DNA of 7,369 nt from an uncultured Peptococcaceae bacterium (GTDB taxonomy: Bacteria > Bacillota > Peptococcia > Peptococcales > Peptococcaceae), in assembly GCA_900556545.1 (NCBI GenBank), contig USPE01000093.1, positions 1-7,369 on the forward strand. The letters are read 5' to 3'. The notes below the pieces were generated by a model that was not told the origin of the DNA, made no database searches, and saw only the letters and a program-made list of their open reading frames with translations. Shown piece by piece: positions 1 through 5,269 of this stretch. A program made the position numbers and the translations under genes. Each line of letters begins with the position of its first letter. The stretch's first letter is position 1.

Positions 1-755
1 TTTCTCTTGCGCATTCACACAAATTAAAAATTCATGCATGGATGAATCCGTACCGGGTTTCGTCGACGAAAATTCTTGACCCGGCAAGTGAAACGACAAC
101 AGCACGAATTGTCAACCAGGTAAAGGAAATTATTAACCGGTATGCAGTGGATGGCATTCACTTTGATGATTATTTTTATCCGACAGGCAGTTTTGATGAT
201 GGGGATACCTTTGCTAAATATGGGCAAGGCTATGCCAGCATTGAAGACTGGCGGAGACATAATGTAGATTTGCTGATACAGGAAACCTATCAGCTGGTGC
301 ATCAGAAGCAGGGTGTTGTATTTGGCGTCAGTCCAGCAGGGGTATGGGCCAATCAGACTACCAATGCTGCCGGTTCTAACACCAGCGCCGGAGTAGAAAC
401 CTATTATGACCATTATGCGGATACCCGTAAATGGGTGCAAAAGGGCTGGCTGGATTATATTGCGCCGCAGGTTTATTGGCAGATTGGCCATGCACAGTGC
501 GATTATGCCACTTTGGTTGATTGGTGGAGCAATGTGACAAAGGGCACGGATGTAAAATTGTATATTGGTCATGCCGCGTATAAAACCGGAGACAGCGCTC
601 AGGGTACTCAGTGGATGGATGGTCTGGAGCTGCAGCGGCAGATTGCATATAATCGCGCCAATGGCGGTGTAGATGGCAGTATTTTTTATGGCTATGGCGC
701 GTTAAAAAATAATACGTTGGGCATTCAGAACAGTGTAGCGGCGGCATTCCAATAA
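1..755 (+). CDS. Family 10-like glycosyl hydrolase (GHL10), C-terminal part; 5' end outside window
   Basis: The frame is open from the left edge (first full codon at 3), so the ATG at 42 is internal and the gene begins upstream. About 250 residues are visible. Family-typical blocks in order are HAWMNPYR, a DPAS segment followed by DGIHFDDYFYPTG, WRRHNVDLLIQETY, VVFGVSPAGVWANQ, YYDHYADTRKWVQKGWLDYIAPQVYW, and GGVDGSIFYGYGAL near the end. These match the GHL10 (PF02638-type) TIM-barrel enzymes of bacteria. The acidic pair in HFDDYFYP is the conserved signature of the barrel core. Such proteins are usually exported and thought to act on cell-surface or peptidoglycan-associated glycans, but the substrate cannot be read from sequence. 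The export signal and any N-terminal accessory domains lie off the window. The gene stops with TAA 28 bp before a hairpin terminator. Family assignment is firm; substrate is unknown. Confidence 0.9.
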   Translation, partial: SLAHSHKLKIHAWMNPYRVSSTKILDPASETTTARIVNQVKEIINRYAVDGIHFDDYFYPTGSFDDGDTFAKYGQGYASIEDWRRHNVDLLIQETYQLVHQKQGVVFGVSPAGVWANQTTNAAGSNTSAGVETYYDHYADTRKWVQKGWLDYIAPQVYWQIGHAQCDYATLVDWWSNVTKGTDVKLYIGHAAYKTGDSAQGTQWMDGLELQRQIAYNRANGGVDGSIFYGYGALKNNTLGIQNSVAAAFQ

Positions 756-783
756 GCATAATACAGATAAAACCGCATAATAA

Positions 784-830
784 AAGGCTTTTTTCAATCT
801 TTGCAGGATTACAAGATTGGAAAAAGCCTT
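784..830. terminator. Bidirectional intrinsic terminator between GHL10 gene and SMR gene
   Basis: An 18-bp stem pairs 784-801 with 813-830 with a single G-T wobble and an 11-nt loop. The arms begin with AAGGCTTTTT and end with AAAAAGCCTT, so each strand has an A-rich 5' side and a U-rich 3' side. It lies 28 bp after the plus-strand GHL10 stop and 21 bp after the minus-strand SMR stop, so it probably ends both convergent transcripts. Confidence 0.85.
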
Positions 831-851
831 CTTTGTATGGCTAACTATTGT

Positions 852-1175
852 TTAGTGGGCAGCGCTGAACAAATTTAAAATAACAACGCCGACAATGACG
901 ATGATGGTGCCGATGATGCCCATAGGGGTAATTTGTTCGCCGAATAAGAAAACGGAAAGTAAGGTGGCAACAATAATGCCCAGCGCAGACCATGTGGCAT
1001 AGGCAATGTTCAATGAAATGCCGTTTAAAGCCCGGGAAAAGAAAAAGAAACAAACGGTATAAGCCGCAATTGTCAGTAAAGTAGGCACCAATTTTGTAAA
1101 TCCGGCGGAATATTTTAAACAGGTAGTGCCGATTAATTCACCTACAATGGCTAATGTTAAAAAAAGATAATGCAT
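852..1175 (-). CDS. Small multidrug resistance (SMR) efflux protein, EmrE-like
   Basis: The protein has 107 residues, the normal size for SMR proteins, which work in the inner membrane as dimers exchanging protons for cationic drugs or quaternary ammonium/guanidinium compounds. Four hydrophobic segments lie at about residues 2-21, 30-48, 56-78 and 84-103. The essential membrane carboxylate is present as Glu13 in VGELIGTTCLK (EmrE Glu14). Tyr59 and Trp62 in LNIAYATWSALG match EmrE Tyr60 and Trp63. The ATG is supported by the ribosome binding site AGAAAGGAAG (1184-1193, minus strand) at 8-nt spacing. It lies 118 bp downstream of the MarR-type gene on the same strand, with no terminator visible between them, so the repressor probably controls the pump. 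Whether it exports drugs or guanidinium-type metabolites, and whether it works alone or with a partner, cannot be decided. Confidence 0.93.
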   Translation of the reverse strand: MHYLFLTLAIVGELIGTTCLKYSAGFTKLVPTLLTIAAYTVCFFFFSRALNGISLNIAYATWSALGIIVATLLSVFLFGEQITPMGIIGTIIVIVGVVILNLFSAAH

Positions 1176-1196
1176 GTGAAATACTTCCTTTCTATT

Positions 1197-1222
1197 TATA
1201 ATCTGTTTGTATAATCTGTTTG
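1197..1222. repeat. Perfect 13-bp tandem direct repeat upstream of the SMR gene
   Basis: TATAATCTGTTTG occurs twice in direct succession (1197-1209 and 1210-1222). On the minus strand this reads CAAACAGATTATA twice and ends 4 bp before the SMR ribosome binding site. Each copy supplies a TATA-type segment, so it could create or duplicate a -10 element or form paired regulator half-sites. It could also be a simple slippage duplication. Confidence 0.6.
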
Positions 1223-1293
1223 AATGTTTCTATGAAATGATTACGAATGCGTGTATTGAATGCTCGGTTGAACATGCTTATTGATGCAGTGTT

Positions 1294-1749
1294 TTAGAGC
1301 TGGGATTGTTTTTCCGGAAAAAAAGTTTTTGTCAATTGTTCTACAAGCTGACCGCTGGAATGCAGTAAATTTTCCTGTTCTTGCCGGGAAAAACGGGAAA
1401 GGGCCAATTCTTCTAATTGAAACATTTCCTGTAAGATTGGCTCTGCATAAGAAAGACCTGCATCGGTGAAGGATAACAGTTTACTCCGTTTATCCTGATT
1501 ATTGGTAATTTTCTGTACGTATCCTTTTTGTTCCAGTCCGTGTAAAATGCTGTTCACAGTTTGTTTGGGCAAGGACAGCCGCTGGCAGATAAAGTGCTGT
1601 GTGCAGGTATCTGGATTTTGATAGATGAGGTACAGAATCATCAAGCTTGTACAAGTGAGATTTTTCGTTTTTGCCCAATTTTCATATAGAGCATTCAGCG
1701 AAAACCAGAAATTATAATACTGATCCAGCACTTGCCGAAGATGGTTCAT
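1294..1749 (-). CDS. MarR-family transcriptional regulator
   Basis: The protein has 151 residues, typical of MarR-family dimeric winged-helix repressors that release DNA on binding small ligands. Residues 1-35 form the N-terminal dimerisation helix region. Residues about 46-79 hold the helix-turn-helix, with the recognition helix around LSLPKQTVNSILHGLEQKGY. The wing follows at about 79-93 and contains the family's D-K-R motif (Asp86-Lys87-Arg88). Residues 98-145 form the C-terminal dimerisation helices. The start at 1749 is chosen because AGGAAGGAG (1759-1767, minus strand) precedes it by 9 nt. The open frame continues upstream to 1968, but that extension is AT-rich, contains the promoter and looks unlike protein. 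The gene is upstream of the SMR pump in the same direction, which suggests it represses the cassette and itself. Its ligand is unknown. Confidence 0.9.
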   Translation of the reverse strand: MNHLRQVLDQYYNFWFSLNALYENWAKTKNLTCTSLMILYLIYQNPDTCTQHFICQRLSLPKQTVNSILHGLEQKGYVQKITNNQDKRSKLLSFTDAGLSYAEPILQEMFQLEELALSRFSRQEQENLLHSSGQLVEQLTKTFFPEKQSQL

Positions 1750-1774
1750 GAAAAACAACTCCTTCCTGATTAAT

Positions 1775-1828
1775 ATTGTCTGCTTTCGGACTAATTGGAA
1801 TTGTAGCATAGTTTGAGAATTTTGGCAA
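1775..1828 (-). promoter_or_regulatory. Promoter of the MarR-SMR cassette with possible autoregulatory operator
   Basis: On the minus strand, TTGCCA (1823-1828) is followed by a 17-bp spacer and TACAAT (1800-1805), preceded by TG one base upstream (extended -10). Both hexamers match the sigma-70 consensus at 5 of 6 bases. The predicted start near 1793 falls inside an imperfect dyad, ATTGTC (1775-1780) against GACTAAT (1789-1795), a suitable place for the MarR-type protein to repress its own gene. The promoter call is good; the operator is weak. Confidence 0.65.
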
Positions 1829-2018
1829 GAAAAAAATAGTAGTTTGAATTTTTTGATGAATTTGTTTCTGTTGATTTTGTTGTGAACAGTGTGTAAATGA
1901 GGGCAGATTAGGAATTTTAAAAGAAATTTATAGAGAAAATGCTGATTTTTCATGGAAAATATCCACAATATCTGTTATTATAAATTTTAGAAAATTTTTA
2001 GAAAGTTCTGGATTTTCT

Positions 2019-2056
2019 ATTGAATTATTATGCTTTAAGGTGTATTATTATTCAAT
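2019..2056 (+). promoter_or_regulatory. Tandem ARG-box-like operators over the argF promoter
   Basis: Two 18-bp segments, ATTGAATTATTATGCTTT (2019-2036) and GGTGTATTATTATTCAAT (2039-2056), each fit the ArgR consensus WNTGAATWWWWATTCANW at 16 of 18 positions. They are separated by 2 bp, giving 20-bp centre-to-centre spacing, one face of the helix and close to the known paired ARG-box arrangement. A candidate promoter lies within them: -35 TTGAAT (2020-2025), 17-bp spacer, -10 TATTAT (2043-2048), start near 2055. Both boxes therefore cover promoter hexamers, as expected for repression by an arginine-bound ArgR/AhrC hexamer. The consensus is established knowledge; binding here is inference. Confidence 0.7.
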
Positions 2057-2059
2057 ATG

Positions 2060-2079
2060 TGAGGAGTGTGAATGTTGTG
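2060..2079 (+). promoter_or_regulatory. argF ribosome binding site deciding a GTG start
   Basis: TGAGGAG (2060-2066) precedes the GTG at 2077 by 10 nt. This places the start exactly where ornithine carbamoyltransferases normally begin (M-S-L-K-G-R-D-F). The in-frame ATG at 2020 would put the promoter and operators inside the coding region, and the GTG at 2068 is only 1 nt from the site. An out-of-frame ATG-TTG-TGA (2072-2080) overlaps the start codon. Confidence 0.75.
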
Positions 2080-3006
2080 AGTTTAAAAGGCAGAGATTTT
2101 TTAACATTAAAAGATTTTACCGGTCAGGAAATTATGGATATGGTTCAATTGGGGATCGACCTAAAGGCAAAACTGAAAGCCGGTATTCCGACCCCTATTT
2201 TAGCAGGTAAAAGTCTGGGCATGATTTTTCAGAAATCCTCTACCAGAACCAGAGTATCTTTTGAAGTAGGGATGTATCAGTTGGGCGGACAGGCGTTGTT
2301 TTTGAGCAGCAATGATCTGCAGATTGGCCGCGGCGAGCCCATTCAGGATACAGCGCGGGTGTTGTCCCGTTATCTGGATGCCATTCTGATTCGTACTTTT
2401 AGCCATCAAGAAGTGGAAGATTTGGCTAAATATGCGGATGTACCAGTTATCAACGGACTGACTGATGATTATCATCCGACTCAGGTGATTGCCGATTTGA
2501 TTACAATCCAGGAACACAAAGGGCATTTAAAGGGAATCAAGTTTGCCTATGTAGGCGATGGCAATAATATGACCCATTCTTTGATGATTGGCGGCGCCAA
2601 AACGGGAATGGATGTGGTGGTAGCTTGTCCGGACGGGTATATGCCCAATCCTGAAATTGTGGCGCAGGCTCAGCAATATGCAGCTGAATACGGCGGCAGC
2701 GTGACTGTGCTGCATGATCCAAAAGAAGCAGTTGCCGATGCAGATGTGGTTTATACCGATACCTGGGCCAGTATGGGGCAGGAAGCAGAAAAAGAAATCC
2801 GCAAAAAAGCCTTTGCCGGTTATCAGGTGGACAGCGCACTGATGGCATTGGCCAAACCAGATGCCATTTTTATGCATTGTTTGCCGGCATATCGCGGTTG
2901 GGAAGTCACCGAAGAAGTCATGGAAAGCGCCCAGTCCGTTGTATTTGACGAAGCGGAAAACCGCCTGCACGCCCATAAAGCAATCCTGGCAACGGTAGTA
3001 GAATAA
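2077..3006 (+). CDS. argF: Ornithine carbamoyltransferase (anabolic type)
   Basis: This cytoplasmic enzyme joins carbamoyl phosphate and ornithine to give citrulline, the sixth step of arginine synthesis. With the GTG start it is 309 residues, the usual length. The carbamoyl-phosphate motif S-T-R-T-R is at residues 55-59, with VSFEVGMYQLGG after it. HPTQ lies at 133-136, the ornithine-binding segment DTWASMG at 228-234, and the catalytic HCLP motif at 267-270 within HCLPAYRG. The SMG loop and HCLP motif favour OTC over aspartate or putrescine carbamoyltransferases. Paired ARG-box-like operators in the promoter and argG downstream support a biosynthetic role rather than arginine deiminase catabolism. 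No strong terminator follows, so read-through towards argG is possible. The common symbol argF is used, although some genomes call it argI or arcB. Confidence 0.95.
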   Translation: MSLKGRDFLTLKDFTGQEIMDMVQLGIDLKAKLKAGIPTPILAGKSLGMIFQKSSTRTRVSFEVGMYQLGGQALFLSSNDLQIGRGEPIQDTARVLSRYLDAILIRTFSHQEVEDLAKYADVPVINGLTDDYHPTQVIADLITIQEHKGHLKGIKFAYVGDGNNMTHSLMIGGAKTGMDVVVACPDGYMPNPEIVAQAQQYAAEYGGSVTVLHDPKEAVADADVVYTDTWASMGQEAEKEIRKKAFAGYQVDSALMALAKPDAIFMHCLPAYRGWEVTEEVMESAQSVVFDEAENRLHAHKAILATVVE

Positions 3007-3325
3007 AAAGGATACGATTGCTATTTTATAATGGAGTACCTATATTAAGTGTCTGTAAATTTGGTGAAATTCAATGAATGATACTTTATTTGCACTGCTA
3101 ACATTGCCTATCCCTCCGTGTTTTGCACAGTAGCTTTGCCTGTTCAGCTTTGCTGGACGATGTCCACCACGCTTTGAACAGCCTGCGCTACTATGCACTC
3201 CAAGTCGGAATTTTGGCAATGATAGCAGTCGCACCAAATAGGTTATGAGAGCGTAAAAAAATAAAGGTTTTATATTCGTTGCCAAACGAATGAGAAGTAT
3301 AATTGAATGAGGAGAGAATGTAACA
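3007..3325. other. argF-argG intergenic region
   Basis: This 319-bp stretch has no supportable gene. It holds a TATAAT hexamer (3027-3032) without a good -35, the long imperfect palindrome at 3087-3240, an A-rich segment (about 3254-3265), and a small hairpin ATTCGTT-GCCA-AACGAAT (3274-3291). Just before argG there is a second TATAAT (3298-3303), but it sits only about 5 bp from the ribosome binding site and is unlikely to be a promoter. I found no convincing ARG box here. Confidence 0.7.
3087..3240. repeat. Long imperfect palindrome (fold-back element) between argF and argG
   Basis: Ordered complementary blocks nest around one centre. TATTTG 3087-3092 pairs with 3235-3240, ACTGCTA 3094-3100 with 3223-3229, and CATTGCC 3102-3108 with 3215-3221. 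AGTAGC 3129-3134 pairs with 3187-3192, TGTTCA 3141-3146 with 3175-3180, and TGGAC 3154-3158 with 3162-3166 over the loop GAT. Paired coordinates sum to 6320-6327 throughout, so the two arms are collinear with only small indels. It is richer in GC than its flanks, encodes nothing convincing and has no terminator-like U-run. It resembles a MITE or REP-type dispersed element, or a large structured RNA leader of argG. Nothing in the window decides between these. Confidence 0.65.
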
Positions 3326-4546
3326 ATGTCTGAAAAAGAAAAAGTAGTATTAGCTTATTCTGGTGGTTTGGATACCACTACCATTATTCCATGGTTGAAA
3401 GAACATTATGATTATGATGTTATTTGCTGCTGCGTGAATGTAGGCCAGGGTGAAGAACTGGATGGTCTGGAAGAACGTGCTTTATATTCCGGTGCCAGCA
3501 AATTATATATTGAAGATGTTGTAGATGAATTCTGCGAAGAATATATTATGCCATGTGTGCAGGCCGGTGCAGTTTACGAAAATAAATATCTGCTGGGCAC
3601 CTCTATGGCTCGTCCGCTGATTGCAAAAAAACTGGTAGAAGTGGCTCGTAAGGAAGGTGCTGTGGCTATTTGTCATGGCGCAACCGGTAAAGGAAATGAC
3701 CAGGTTCGTTTTGAACTGGGTATCAAAGCGCTGGCTCCGGATTTAAAAATTATCGCTCCATGGCGTTGTAATGAAACATGGAACATGCAGTCCCGTGAAG
3801 ATGAAATTGCTTACTGTGAAGCACATGGCATCAGTCTGCCATTTTCCACTGATTCCAGCTACAGCCGTGACCGCAATCTGTGGCATATCAGCCATGAAGG
3901 TTTGGAACTGGAGGATCCATCTTGCGCACCAAATTATGATCATGTGCTGATGCTGAGTGTATCTCCTGAAAAAGCGCCAGATCAGGCAGAAGAACTATCT
4001 CTGACTTTTGAAAAAGGTGTGCCGGTAGCATTAAACGGCAAAGCGATGAAGGTATCTGAAATTATTATTGCGCTGAATGAACTGGGCGGCAAACATGGCA
4101 TCGGGATTATTGATATCGTAGAAAACCGTGTAGTTGGCATGAAATCCCGCGGTGTATACGAAACACCGGGCGGTACTATCCTGATGGAAGCGCACAAACA
4201 GCTGGAAGAACTGATTACCGACCGTGATACCTTTGCGTTCAAAAAAATGGTAGCAACCAGATACTCCGACGTTGTGTACGAAGGCAAATGGTTCACTCCG
4301 CTGCGTGAAGCGTTGCAGGCATTTATCACTTCCACTGAAGAAAATATGACCGGTGAAGTGAAAATGAAACTGTACAAAGGCAACATTATTAAACAGGGAA
4401 CCACTTCTCCATACAGCATGTACAGCGAAAGTCTGGCATCCTTTACCACAGGCGATTTGTATGACCATCACGACGCAGAAGGGTTTATCAATCTGTTTGG
4501 TCTGTCCTTAAAAGTGCGGGCAATGATAAAAGAAAACAACAAATAA
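3326..4546 (+). CDS. argG: Argininosuccinate synthase
   Basis: This cytoplasmic enzyme condenses citrulline with aspartate using ATP to form argininosuccinate, the step after ornithine carbamoyltransferase. The protein is 406 residues, full length for the family. The ATP-pyrophosphatase P-loop AYSGGLDTT is at residues 10-18. The citrulline/aspartate-binding block GATGKGNDQVRFE ends near residue 130, with GKGNDQ starting at 121. Further family blocks are YSRDRNLWHISHEGLELEDP, SRGVYETPGGTIL and the C-terminal SPYSMYSESLASF. GAGGAG (3309-3314) lies 11 nt before the ATG. The gene follows argF by 319 bp and may be co-transcribed or served by its own unrecognised promoter. A strong terminator follows, so argH is not part of this transcript. 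Confidence 0.97.
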   Translation: MSEKEKVVLAYSGGLDTTTIIPWLKEHYDYDVICCCVNVGQGEELDGLEERALYSGASKLYIEDVVDEFCEEYIMPCVQAGAVYENKYLLGTSMARPLIAKKLVEVARKEGAVAICHGATGKGNDQVRFELGIKALAPDLKIIAPWRCNETWNMQSREDEIAYCEAHGISLPFSTDSSYSRDRNLWHISHEGLELEDPSCAPNYDHVLMLSVSPEKAPDQAEELSLTFEKGVPVALNGKAMKVSEIIIALNELGGKHGIGIIDIVENRVVGMKSRGVYETPGGTILMEAHKQLEELITDRDTFAFKKMVATRYSDVVYEGKWFTPLREALQAFITSTEENMTGEVKMKLYKGNIIKQGTTSPYSMYSESLASFTTGDLYDHHDAEGFINLFGLSLKVRAMIKENNK

Positions 4547-4595
4547 TAACAATATAATGTGATAAAAGGCTCACTAAGAGATAAAATATATTGGG

Positions 4596-4640
4596 AAAAA
4601 ATCGGTATAGTTTGGAGAAATCCAGCTATGCCGATTTTTT
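4596..4640 (+). terminator. Intrinsic terminator downstream of argG
   Basis: A 15-bp stem pairs 4596-4610 (AAAAAATCGGTATAG) with 4626-4640 (CTATGCCGATTTTTT) with one G-T wobble. Inside it, TGGA-GAAA-TCCA closes on a GNRA-type tetraloop. The right arm ends in six T residues. It starts 49 bp after the argG stop. Its A-rich left arm would also allow some function in the opposite direction. Confidence 0.9.
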
Positions 4641-4695
4641 GTATCGGGCAGGTTGGCTATACAAATAAAATTTTGATAGATAGGAGCTATTACAA

Positions 4696-4737
4696 ATGAA
4701 CGTTTCAAAAGTGATTGAATTTTTCACAAAATTGTGA
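4696..4737 (+). CDS. Possible 13-codon leader ORF or gene remnant upstream of dinD fragment
   Basis: ATG at 4696 opens a 13-residue peptide (MNVSKVIEFFTKL) ending in TGA. AGGAG (4682-4686) precedes it by 9 nt, which is a good ribosome binding site. The same frame then reads on through several stops (NNVI, QFLEDEDMAAS, MIIRIFT), so it could be a decayed longer gene. The 3' half of the ORF overlaps a palindrome and the -35 of the candidate promoter of the next gene. I do not recognise the peptide. It could be a leader peptide, a pseudogene start or chance. Confidence 0.3.
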   Translation: MNVSKVIEFFTKL

Positions 4738-4754
4738 AATAATGTTATATAACA
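4722..4754 (+). promoter_or_regulatory. Candidate promoter with two overlapping palindromic operators, upstream of dinD fragment
   Basis: TTTCACAA-AA-TTGTGAAA (4722-4739) is a perfect inverted repeat with 8-bp arms. Four bases later TGTTATATAACA (4743-4754) is a perfect 12-bp palindrome. A candidate promoter overlaps both: -35 TTCACA (4723-4728), 17-bp spacer, extended -10 TG-T-TATATA (4743-4751). Neither palindrome matches the Bacillus-type LexA box (CGAAC-N4-GTTCG) that would fit a DNA-damage gene. The regulator is unknown. Confidence 0.45.
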
Positions 4755-4830
4755 ATTTCTGGAAGATGAAGACATGGCTGCCAGTTAAATGATTATTAGA
4801 ATTTTTACCTGATAATACGGAGGAAAAATC

Positions 4831-5172
4831 ATGGATAAGAAAAGAATTGGTCAGATTAAAGAGCAGTTTGACCTTGTGATACATAGCGATGAAACTGCAA
4901 ATATTGAATTTTGGTTTGCTCGTGAGTTGATGCCTTTGCTTGGCTATGAGCGTTGGGAGAATTTTGCTAAGGCGATTAATCGTGCAATGGAATCCTGTGA
5001 GACCAGCGGAATTGAAGTATCGGATCATTTTCGTGAGGTCACGAAAATGATCGAAACAAAAACAATTGATTTTTTATTGTCCTTATCCCATATGACTTTT
5101 GGATGCGGCGGTAAATTGTACAGCATAAGATATTTTAATGCAACTGTTTGGCGAATATTGGCGTCTAAATAG
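4831..5172 (+). pseudogene. Truncated DinD-like / BRO-N domain protein
   Basis: The 113-codon ORF has GGAGG (4819-4823) 7 nt before the ATG. Residues about 1-75 resemble the N-terminal part of DNA-damage-inducible protein D, a BRO-N type domain also found in phage antirepressors: FWFARELMPLLGYERWENFAKAINRAMESCE, then SDHFREVTKMIE. DinD homologues continue with a G-S-G-A-x-R region and a DYxLTRYACYLIAQNG block and reach roughly 270-280 residues. Here the family match stops at about residue 75-77 and is replaced by an unrelated 36-residue tail (TIDFLLSLSHMTFGCGG and on). I see no continuation in other frames before 5172, so this looks like truncation or insertion rather than a simple frameshift. 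E. coli DinD/YcfD-type functions are not firmly established. The fragment is probably inactive, but a stand-alone BRO-N regulator cannot be excluded. Confidence 0.65.
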
Positions 5173-5176
5173 AGTA

Positions 5177-5191
5177 CGGTAAGTATTACCG
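5177..5191. promoter_or_regulatory. Short palindrome upstream of the amidase promoter
   Basis: CGGTAA-GTA-TTACCG is a perfect 6-bp inverted repeat lying 5 bp after the dinD-fragment stop and immediately before the -35 of the amidase promoter. It lacks a U-run, so it is a poor terminator and more likely an operator, or chance. Confidence 0.3.
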
Positions 5192-5192
5192 G

Positions 5193-5221
5193 TTTTCAGA
5201 GAGAATTTTATTCAGTATAAT
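5193..5221 (+). promoter_or_regulatory. Candidate sigma-70-type promoter of the amidase gene
   Basis: TTTTCA (5193-5198, 4 of 6 to consensus), a 17-bp spacer and a perfect TATAAT (5216-5221) predict a start near 5228 and a leader of about 42 nt. The position, between the dinD fragment and the amidase, suggests the amidase is transcribed on its own. Confidence 0.6.
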
Positions 5222-5269
5222 AAGAAAATGCGGTGTATTTGTGTCAATAAGGAAAGTGAGGGAAACGGA

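Larger units (their letters stand above)
1750..2076. other. Divergent intergenic region between marR-type gene and argF
   Basis: This 327-bp AT-rich stretch has no convincing gene. Its left part holds the leftward promoter of the MarR-SMR cassette and its right part the argF promoter and operators. The middle (about 1830-2000) holds only AT-rich short inverted repeats, for example AAATTTT-AG-AAAATTT at 1982-1997, which may act as an upstream A/T element. A long open frame running leftward through it is the untranslated extension of the MarR-type gene. Confidence 0.7.

Noticed and set aside
1281..1469. 62-codon plus-strand open frame
   Set aside because: It is antisense to the end of the MarR-type gene, with no ribosome binding site or recognisable domain.
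1750..1968. N-terminal extension of the MarR-type protein to an ATG at 1968
   Set aside because: The added 73 residues are Lys/Phe/Asn-rich, read through the promoter and have no MarR homology. The start at 1749 has an excellent ribosome binding site and gives the usual length.
2020..2076. Upstream ATG start for argF
   Set aside because: It would translate the operator/promoter region and add 19 residues absent from ornithine carbamoyltransferases. GTG at 2077 fits the family N-terminus.
3040..3285. 81-codon minus-strand open frame in the argF-argG gap
   Set aside because: It runs across the palindrome, has no convincing ribosome binding site and resembles no family I know. It is better explained as a by-product of the fold-back element.
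3274..3291. Hairpin ATTCGTT-GCCA-AACGAAT as a terminator or attenuator before argG
   Set aside because: It has no following U-run and a short AT-rich stem. It may be structural but is not a terminator by itself.
3298..3303. Perfect TATAAT just upstream of argG as its promoter
   Set aside because: It lies only about 5 bp from the ribosome binding site, so transcription would start inside or after it. There is no -35 at 16-18 bp.
3069..3308. Extension of the argF-argG palindrome to ATTCAA (3069-3074) and TTGAAT (3303-3308)
   Set aside because: The outer blocks are short and AT-rich, and the intervening sequence does not keep register, so chance similarity is likely.
4705..5028. 107-codon minus-strand open frame
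   Set aside because: It overlaps the dinD fragment and its regulatory dyads on the other strand and has no supporting homology or ribosome binding site.
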